This document shows positions 55,909-64,000 of a DNA stretch of 64,000 nt, piece by piece; positions within the stretch are counted from its first letter, which is position 1; each line of letters starts with the position of its first letter. Below the pieces are notes generated by a model. It worked only from the letters and a program-made list of their open reading frames with translations. It did not search any database and was not told where the DNA came from. The position numbers were made by a program, and so were the translations under genes. The stretch spans positions 544,001 to 608,000 of the forward strand of contig CAJQUW010002201.1 of NCBI GenBank assembly GCA_907163375.1, written 5' to 3'. The DNA comes from Prostheceraeus crozeri (taxonomy: Eukaryota; Platyhelminthes; Polycladida; Euryleptidae).

Positions 55909-56487
55909 CAGGGATGCGGAGTCGGAGTCCTGTCATTTTTGCTGTAGTCGTAGTCGAAGTCCTATCAATGATAGGACTCCGGATCACGTCCTATAACTTG
56001 ACCCGAAATATAAGTAATATAAGTGATTTAGTAGAGAAGATACACGTAAGTCTTCCTAGCCTCGATCACACCTACACACCAAAGGTCACATCAGAGACAG
56101 AAATGAAATACTAGTTCGTTTGAGAACATTACCTCTTCACCCTCACATTAATCGTGTATTTAATGGCTCCTCCAAAGCGCATATCAAAATAGAAAGTGTA
56201 CTCATATTTTTTGGAGAAGAATGGGAATTTTCCTGTCTGGTAGAGACTGGAGAAAAACCGTGTGAAGCCCATATCAAGATGGGAGGAGCCGAGTCGCATG
56301 CATCCAACTGAAAGCAAAATTTGATCAACTTTTATCGAAAATGATTGATAATTTATACAGCAATGATCACTAAAGACAGGTTTAGGTGAGCCTATAACGA
56401 TCTATGATGTAGGTTACCAGTTTTTTTAAAAAAAGCTAGGCTATATATACTTGCCACCCGGAGTCGGAGTAGCACTCCGCATCCCTG
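55909..56487 (+). mobile_element. short hAT derivative with BED finger, copy B
   Basis: Begins CAGGGATGCGGAGTCGG and ends ACTCCGCATCCCTG. Flanks GTTGAAAC (55901-55908) and GTTGGAAC (56488-56495) are an 8-bp target duplication with one difference. 579 bp. Carries the same BED-finger phrase as copy A at 18040, on the plus strand (56120-56311, FSCLVETGEKPCEAHIKMGG). Confidence 0.85.
56120..56311 (+). pseudogene. BED zinc-finger fragment, copy B
   Basis: 63 residues with SVLIFFGEEWEFSCLVETGE then KPCEAHIKMGGAESHASN and a stop where copy A goes on to the LKRHLINFHR part; the remainder (NLINFY) is still visible after the stop. Dead relic of a hAT N-terminus. Confidence 0.55.
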
Positions 56488-56929
56488 GTTGGAACCAGTG
56501 ATACGCTGATATAGAGACTAAAACAATACTCGATGACACAGGAATTTCATGCTAAACAGCTAGCTACTCTTTAACTTCAATCCCGGTGACAATGTACTGT
56601 AGAGAAGGAGCTTTTCATGAAATAAATTCCTAATGCATCTACTATTTTGTATTGTATAATATGGCATATTATTTAACATTGTAAATAGATCATCTGAGTC
56701 AATTTCAATTTTTGGCGGTCAATTGGTGTGAAAAATTGAAGATCAACATGCTCTGCGTAAAACAAGTCATGAAAACGAATTTTCTGCGATATACTACATT
56801 TTCTGATGTTTTCATTGTCTAATTAATTTGTAATCCTCTAAAGGCTGCCGCTATATCCGATATTGGGTGACATATCGAATAAGATTCAACACTATGAAAA
56901 CTTTTTCGTGTTCTATTTGAAAGTCTTTA

Positions 56930-57720
56930 TACAGGGTGAGGTTTTCGTAATGCAATGTTTGAATCAATCAGAAAATCAAAATATGTCGAATTAGATGCTA
57001 TCTTATGTAATCGTCGTGCAGTACACACGTTGGGATTTATGTGTAACTGGTAGATGTTCATATCCTTCCTTCCTTCCTGTTCACAAGTTAATTAAATTTT
57101 CTTTGTATTAGATTAACGAGTAACTAGTAAACTTTGAGCTTAAATTTTCGTGATCTTAGATGATATCATCAAGGTATTTAGATTAATCAACACATTCCAT
57201 CCCTTTTGCATTTGATTATGATTTTCAGCAATGATATGGATAAACTGGCGATCTAAATGGAAAACTCATGTAATTCCTAAATATCAAGATGTCATCAACT
57301 TTCAATATATGTACAAAATGATTGCCATCATACTTCTGCAAGCAAAGGACAGAATCGATGAGGGAATCAAGCACCGATTCTGTCGTCGCATAAGACTTTG
57401 AATTAACCGTGAAAAAGATCATTTCTTTCAGATGACTAACATCGTTCATTGTGTCCTGATAGGCAGAATCTTTTATGACACCCCAGAAGAAAGAACAAAA
57501 TGGGTTGAAATTCGGGAATGTGATGGATACTTGCAATGAAAGTCATGTTCTCCAGATTTCAACCAATGTGATTTCTTCTTGTGATGTGTCATGAAAAATT
57601 CTGTCTATGCTAAAAGGTGTTGCTTATTTTCAAATTACACATGACATCAAACACCAAGATACAATCTAATGACCTAAGGTAAAAATTTTCCATTCAAGTC
57701 AATCGCGTAGGAACGACATT
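56930..57720. mobile_element. mariner-like remnant with head-to-head transposase tails
   Basis: TACAGGGTGAGG at 56930 is a mariner-type end. From 57536 down to 57225 the minus strand reads FPNFNPFCSFFWGVIKDSAY and DVSHLKEMIFFTVN, the C-terminal DDE part with the third Asp context decayed. From 57554 the plus strand reads SPDFNQCDFFL, a stop, then CVMKNSVYAK: the same protein part facing the other way. The two copies meet near 57540. The right outer end was not found. Confidence 0.55.
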
Positions 57721-58249
57721 TTTTACAGTATGCAAAGAAGAAACAGATTGATTTCCTTGAGCGCAAACTAGCAAATGTCTGTGTATTTAAATGTCAATAT
57801 TTTAGTAGGTCGATCTGCCACAATGAATACATTTAGCTGAAGGAGCTGTATTTATCCATAAACAATAAGAAAGTTTCAATATGTCTGTTCGATTTTGCAG
57901 TTTTGATATATCAGTACAGAGAAGTAGTGAAATATTTGTTAAATCAACTTCTGTTTCACCATGTAAAACAAACTGAACAGCATTTGCACGAAGCAATATG
58001 CGTTCATTGATTTTCATAGATATGCAAATGTGAGCAGTATCAACTTCACATGCCTCATTTTGATGAATCGATTCAATGTTTATGTGTTCTCTGTATATCA
58101 ACCCACTTCCAATAATGGGTTATAACAATAGCATTGAAAGTCAATATAAAATAATTACTTTTTGACCCGAGTGATGAAGTTTTCGTCACATTGATGTATT
58201 CAAATTCTGATATGTTCATTAGTAATATTTGCTTTCGTCATATTCTCAT
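57721..58249. other. no supported gene
   Basis: AT-rich; a minus-strand frame at 57802-58101 lacks known motifs. Confidence 0.35.
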
Positions 58250-58259
58250 TCTTATCAAC

Positions 58260-58530
58260 CACTACATGTAGCATAGAAATAAACTGTTTATCTGAAGTTG
58301 GATAGAATGGAAACTGGCTCAAGGTCGCGGCACATCCGGGGGAACTAAGTTGGGGCATGAAGAACCAATTAAAAGCTTTGATTTACACATGTGACTGATT
58401 CTAACCCAATCATACAGACGTTGACAGGTGCATCTAAGTGAAAATGCGTGCGATTTATGTGCCGTTATTGTGCTTTCCATGAAGCTTAATTTCCATTCTA
58501 GAGGTTTTATTGTTGTCAATTTCTATGACA
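58260..58530. repeat. diverged duplicate, copy 1 (pair with 61610-61850)
   Basis: Shares CTCAAGGTCGCG, AAAGCT, ATGTGACTGATTCT/ATGTGACCGATTCT, GTTGACA..TGCAT, TTGTGC and TTCTAGAG..TT.TTGTTGT with 61653-61840 in the same order. No coding frame common to both. Confidence 0.55.
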
Positions 58531-61360
58531 TGTAGGGTATATCAACACAATTTTCTCTCATATCGTGCTCAAAATTCAATACAATGAAATAGCTGCTACA
58601 AAATATATGGATGTATGTAATCTTCTAATTATTCTTTCTACTTGTCGTCCTAAATATCGCATGATAATCGTGTCTTAAATTCGTGTAATGTCAACGTCCT
58701 CAAGTGCCCAGGTATGATCATTCATGGGATGTTAGACCGACATTTCAACTGTGTGGACAAGAAATCCTTTCATCCAATTCAGAACTATTGCCGAGACCGA
58801 AACTTTCCGAACTATTTCATTTAAATCAATTACTTCGTTCTGTCGCGCTTATTCTCCCTCGAAAGCTACAAAAAGCAATGGAAACGGAGCTTTATTGTCA
58901 TTGTAACAATCTGCGAAAAAATTCAACTTACTTGAATGCGAAAATGGACTCTTTAACGGAATCTCAAACTTACAGACACTTGGATCATTACTTGCAGCTG
59001 AAACATATTCTAATGCATGTAAATTATGTCAGAAATTAAAACAATTGTATCAAGAAGGAACTACTTAACCATATTTTTCACGGGGTAGATGCTGAATTGG
59101 ATTCCTCCCCCACACATTTTTTAATTTTGTTCAAAAATTATGCAATAGCCATGTTTCCATTCATTGGTGACTTTTAACTTTTCTACGTGCTTCTGATGGC
59201 CGATTCAAATTTAATCAAATCTAGCCTATGGAACATCAAAAATGTGACCTTCAAAAATAACTCTGATGAACCGATATTTTTTTATTTTCGCAAAATTTGT
59301 AGGTATCTTAATTAATCGAAATTAATTACAGAACTTCCAAAGTAGGTATGAAGTTATGATGATAAACTTGTTCATTCATTCAACAGAGCATGTAATTGAT
59401 ATATAATCGATATCGTTAGCCTTTGAACATCGCTCATAAGACCTTTGTAAGTAAAAAACAATTGTTTATCAAAACGGAGTGGAAATCTAAATACACCATG
59501 ACACAAGGATTCTATAAAAGCAGAAACGAAAGAAGTGTGTTGAGCAATTACCATGGAAATCGCACATTCATGATATTTTTGAATATCTGAACTTCCATAT
59601 ATGGAAAGTAATCTGTCCTCATACTCTCAGCATTAAGTATTAGCTGTCAGTGAAAATGGAATGGAAATTTAGACATTGCATGATTTAAGAGTTCTGAAGA
59701 GTAAGGGCGAAGAGATTCTGTTGGGAAATTGCGATGAAAACCGCACAGTCACCTCCACAGTCTCAGCGTCAAATAAGATTGACGGTTTTTCTGATTTCTG
59801 ATCGAAATAGGTTTTTCTGACATGTTGATGCACTTCGAAGCACTTCTTAGATAAGACTTTTGAAGGAGTATTATGAGAGATCATTCACAGCAACCGTTGC
59901 TTCAACCATCAATAGACTTACTGCCAGATATCGGTGCGCTACATCACCTGACATCATGTCACAAGGTGTCACACTACAGCTTCTTCATATTTTATTTACG
60001 TGTGTTTTACTTTAAGTACCTTTTAAAATATTTGCCATGCATTATGTCAGTAGTGACTTTATTTATTTTGTGTAGCAGCAGCTTGCAAGATGAGCGGGAT
60101 TTCCGCCGTTGACATGTCATTAATAATGAAGCGATTAATGAATTCTGAAAACAAGTTGAAGAACTGAAACAGAAGACATCATGCAATGTAAACTGAAGCT
60201 AAAAAGAAAGGTATGTGAAGATCTGTGAAAGTCTGCGATAGAATAGATGTGAGCAGTACCGATGATAGCTAAGGAATTCTAAAAACAAACATTCACACAT
60301 GTTGATATTCATGTGAGTAAGCACAATTGGAAGTCACATTCTAACTGACACAGAAATACATTCATCCGACGTCCTAGTCAATGTTCTAACAACACTTAAA
60401 GGGAAAGATTTGATTTTCATATTGAATGAGAGCGAACAACAGCTGTTCGGAGTGTAAAGTTTTCGTTATGAATCTCAACAGCTTTTATATGCGGTCGAAT
60501 CAGAAATCAATGAATCCTGGCGAGGTTGTTGAACTCAATGAATAGTTGCATCTGTACTTCGAAGCATACAAGTGCTCATTTGTCTATAAAGATAAGTACA
60601 ACTGCAACACGAATAGAATTTGCATGTGTAATGTTGTCTTTTCTGAATAAAAAAAAGAAAGTCCAGAGCCATTTAACCCTCATTAACCCTCTATTTTGAA
60701 CTTCGAAAACGTTGGTGACTTCTCGTTAACTTCACGCTGAAGAAAACGTCTAGGAGATTGTTCATCCTTTGTAATTTGCGGCGAGCACGGGCATCACATA
60801 GGCCTAACAGTATGCTTAAGGCTTCTGCATTTTTTCACTCATTTGTGCTATTCGTATCCTTCATTCTGTTCGCCTAGAAAGACGTGCTTTTGAATTTATG
60901 GGTGTTCCAAATGACTTTTCTCCACTTCTCTTTGATTTCGGTAATCGTATTTGTAAAACAAATGTTTGAAGATATTCCTTGCAAACCTGATCATCCTCTC
61001 CGAGAACTCTTTGACGAGGTTGGTAGACGGGGTCGAAGAACCCAGGCCTTAATGTCACTATTCTCTAGAGCTAAAAGGCTCTTTCATTGAATACGGAACG
61101 TTGTAAATGTATTGCATTACATAAATTTCATAATTTTACCGATGATTTATTGTTGGATTTCTTTATCCGGTAATGCATGTACCGCCATGTACACATGCAC
61201 TTATGCCAGCAATTTTCTTTTTTATTAGGCCTATTTTGCTCTGAAAAACGACTATCGTGCTTATGTGTGTATACACAACGGTTCATGTCCTCATGAAATA
61301 AGTCACCAAATGTTGTACTCTTTGAAACACTTTGCGCACAATCCCACACCTCGTTTCTAG
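58531..61360. other. no supported gene
   Basis: Several open frames (58704-59039, 59873-60112, 60884-61090) carry no motif I know. AT-rich. Confidence 0.35.
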
Positions 61361-61420
61361 CAGGGTTGGAACCGACCGGCTTCTCATCACGCCGGCCGAC
61401 ACGTCAATTTAACAGGGTCC
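61361..61420. repeat. solitary hAT-like terminus (CAGGGTTGGAACCG)
   Basis: CAGGGTTGGAACCGACCGG then a GC-rich stretch with GCCGGCC. Same class of end as 3618 and 10558. No partner found. Confidence 0.5.
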
Positions 61421-61609
61421 ATGTCGACTGCTAATGGCATTAATGTTAGAATAAATTGTTAAGTCAATCAATTCTAGCATTAAGAGCATGTTAACCCTTA
61501 TCCTTACATGCCGTTACATTCTGTAGCAATTGGACTTGACATACTCGGTTTTTCATTTTTCGTTCCATAATTCCAAGTAACAATATTAGTAATGAATACA
61601 TCAATCACA

Positions 61610-61850
61610 GAAATAGATTGCTTATTTGCATTTGAATATAGACTCAAATTTGCCTCAAGGTCGCGACATCGCCGAGGAAAGAATTACTAACAAAAAGCTA
61701 TGAGCTATGCATGTGACCGATTCTGAACCATTTATGCAGTGGTTGACAAATGCATGCGAGTCTCATGCCGCTATTGTGCATTGCATTAAGTCACATACAC
61801 GTTCTAGAGATCTTGTTGTTATCATTTTTTATGGTGTCAATTCGCCGTTC
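61610..61850. repeat. diverged duplicate, copy 2 (pair with 58260-58530)
   Basis: Direct repeat of 58260-58530 at a distance of about 3.34 kb; roughly two thirds to three quarters of bases agree in the aligned words. Confidence 0.55.
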
Positions 61851-61935
61851 CTTATGACTCAGATGGATGATGTCGAAGTGATTTGTCTTCCCGCGTGTGC
61901 AATTGCGATCACAAATGATATTTATTTAGCTAGAC

Positions 61936-62136
61936 ATGGTAACGCAGGCTGGACGCCTAATAGCTGAACAAACCTTGCAGCGAATATTAGATCAACCCTA
62001 CGAGTTATTATTCAAAGATAATGTTGAGATACAGGATGAGGTATACGATGAAGTTGACGATCCTGCCGTAGAGAACTCGTCCGCCGAAGAAAGTTCAGAC
62101 GATGATGACGTAGAATTTATACAAGACGTTTCATAA
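61936..62136 (+). CDS. acidic N-terminal-like frame, possible transposase or domesticated relic
   Basis: 66 residues: MVTQAGRLIAEQTLQRILDQ, then an acidic tail AVENSSAEESSDDDDVEFIQ. Beyond its stop another frame stays acidic (SDEASDAMDFYCDV). Acidic leads of this kind precede piggyBac transposase domains, but none follows here. A chance frame is possible. Confidence 0.25.
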   Translation: MVTQAGRLIAEQTLQRILDQPYELLFKDNVEIQDEVYDEVDDPAVENSSAEESSDDDDVEFIQDVS

Positions 62137-62139
62137 CGT

Positions 62140-64000
62140 GATGACGACTCTGACGAGGCTTCAGATGCCATGGACTTTTATTGCGATGTTGACTATTCAT
62201 CTGAGCCCTCGAGCAGGAGACGGGACAGGAATACTATAAGATTCCAGCCTCTCAGTCTAGCACATCCGCTGTCGGAAATCGAGGTTTTAACCTAGTTTTC
62301 TAGGATGATAAAATTTCATATCATTCAGCATTATACAAATGGGTTAGTAATAGTTGTCGTAATGCAAGTCGTATTTATGGCTGGATGTCAATGTTCACCA
62401 TAGATGAGATAAATGCTTGTTTGCTTGGATATCATTATTCTTACATGTTCCGACCTACAAAATTATACAGCGTTGGATGATCTATGGGATAAATAAGGAA
62501 GGCCTAGCTACAAGGCTGTCATGTCACAAATGCGATTCACCTTCTACGTTGTGTATGGTATAATAATTTCCGATTGCGGGATACCACCGATCGACTAGCT
62601 GCAGTGTGAGAAATGTGAAGCTTACGAAAATGTTGATGTCTTGCCAGCATTTTGACAGTTGATGAGCAGCTTGGGTTAAGAGGGGAAGTTCCGGGTAGTA
62701 TAAGCCGACATGCCCTCTAAACCTAGAAAGTGTGCAGAGTAAAAATATTCTAGGTGTGCGAGGCTGATAAAGGGTTATGCTTTGGATGGAAAGATCTGTT
62801 CTAGTAAAGAAGCTGGTGTGGTTCATCATGGCCTAGCTAAGGATGTCGTCATGGAACCTTGTATTATTCCTTTCTGTAAATCTGACATAAATATATAAAT
62901 GGTGATAATAAGAAGGCCTACGGGGAAATGATGATAATTATAGTAATAATAATATTAGTAAATGAGAAATAGAATATTATTGGGCTGAAATATCCAAATT
63001 GCAGGGAATACTACATGTGATGAGATTATTTCTATGATATATTGATATAGATTATAATTTATAATATTGTTAGAAACTTTAGCTTGTAGAAAGTGTATTA
63101 TGATAAGGACTAATGTAACACATTCATGATTACCGGCAACTTATGCTTGTGTTAAAACCCTACTGTTTCTCAAATAAAGTCTCCAGAATCCTATATTCAA
63201 GCCTGAAAAAATATTGTAAACATTGTATACGAGTATTCCTTGCCTATTTACTAGGGTGGTCCAAAGATTAAAAGTTTGAAAAGTCTACCTCTCACCCCCG
63301 CATTTTTTGACCGTTGGTATAGAACTGCTGCATGCCAATTTTCAGTGCGTTCCGATTATTTATTGTGGTGCCCCAGCGGCGAATATTCGAATTTTCCATT
63401 TTATACTGCTTACAAAGGAATTTACTGTGCATGTTTACATGAAAAAAATTTAATTGCGTCCCATTTTATTTTATCCTATTACTATGAATCCATCTCTTTA
63501 GTCGTAATACATATTGATCTAAGATCAGATATACTTTCAAATTTTGAGTAAGTCATGAGTAACATGATAATGAACCCATTACGTTAAATAACTAACCATC
63601 AAACGAGATGCAGACAAGTTGTGAAAACTTGTGAATAAAACTCAGAAAGATGAAATCAGTGTGCATTCTGAGATACTTAACAATGCAATTGATCCATAAA
63701 ACTGCAACAGAAAGAATGACAATCTGAATTCACACATCCTATTAAGTAGGCCTGCATGTAATCATGTAAGTCGGAGATCTACTCAGTTAAGTATTAAAGG
63801 GATCAATGCATCACGTGTTTTGAATAAATGTCGCTTTCTGAGCATCAGGGAATCGATGACGACGTGACTCGATTACATGAAGAAGGTACTGACGTTGGTC
63901 TTCGTCCTTTGTGTGAATGGAAACATATTCCTGCATTAAGTATAGCCTACACTGCGCTCAGCGAAGTCATTAGTAACTTTGAGGGACTTCACTTTCTCGA
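62140..64000. other. no supported gene
   Basis: AT-rich. A stretch near 63250 begins ACTAGGGTGGTCC, which looks like a DNA-transposon end, but no partner is visible in the remaining 750 bp. Confidence 0.35.

Noticed and set aside
58704-59039. Plus-strand frame of 111 residues
   Set aside because: Open but with no recognisable motif or splice signals; not counted as a gene.
62524-62829. Minus-strand frame of 101 residues
   Set aside because: No motif; composition as in neighbouring non-coding DNA.
1-64000. CRISPR arrays, rRNA genes, bacterial contamination
   Set aside because: No spaced identical repeats of CRISPR type, no rRNA-like blocks, no operon-like gene packing outside the Polinton.

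Overview
This window is nuclear DNA from an invertebrate animal. Three things show this: a spliced first coding exon of an SVOP/SV2-type transporter with a GTGAGC donor, long AT-rich introns and intergenic DNA, and a dense load of eukaryotic mobile elements (piggyBac, hAT, Tc1/mariner-like, CACTA-like, Penelope-like, LINE, tRNA-type SINE, Polinton). The taxon cannot be fixed from the sequence; an aquatic invertebrate is my guess. There are no bacterial-style operons, rRNA genes, CRISPR arrays or intact tRNA genes.

Layout. 0-3.7 kb: a 5'-truncated Penelope-like remnant on the minus strand, a possible Harbinger-type fragment, and a loose hAT end. 5.09-8.02 kb: a nearly complete piggyBac element with TTAA target duplications and a recognisable but frameshifted transposase. 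8.04-9.07 kb: a mariner-like element that has lost its catalytic core. 9.63-10.5 kb: a small Penelope-like element, GIY-YIG endonuclease included, between inverted arms that carry a hammerhead-like hairpin. 10.56-12.79 kb: a hAT element with an 8-bp target duplication. 13.4-13.7 kb: a FLYWCH zinc-finger exon or MULE fragment. 15.56-16.68, 18.04-18.80 and 19.35-19.79 kb: two short hAT derivatives and a CACTA-like non-autonomous element.

21.59-38.58 kb is a Polinton/Maverick of about 17 kb with 6-bp target duplications (AAGACA) and terminal inverted repeats of about 444 bp that are practically identical. It carries a full Polinton gene set: membrane protein, minor and major capsid proteins, packaging ATPase, protein-primed DNA polymerase B, integrase, adenain-like protease, a phospholipase-A2-like domain and a fibre-like coiled coil. 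Many frames are broken, and it is treated here as a young fossil. Its most unusual trait is a set of small GC-rich paired hairpins, nearly all with exactly 3-nt loops, scattered through an otherwise very AT-rich element, some inside genes and some at gene ends.

38.6-64 kb is mostly non-coding: the SVOP-like first exon at 45.26 kb (its remaining exons were not found), a LINE 3' end, a tRNA-type SINE, a second copy of the BED-finger hAT family at 55.9 kb in the opposite orientation to the one at 18 kb, a head-to-head pair of mariner-like transposase tails at 57.5 kb, and two diverged copies of a sequence at 58.3 and 61.65 kb. The one confident host gene is the SVOP-like exon; the FLYWCH exon and a possible exon at 46.8-47.0 kb are weaker.
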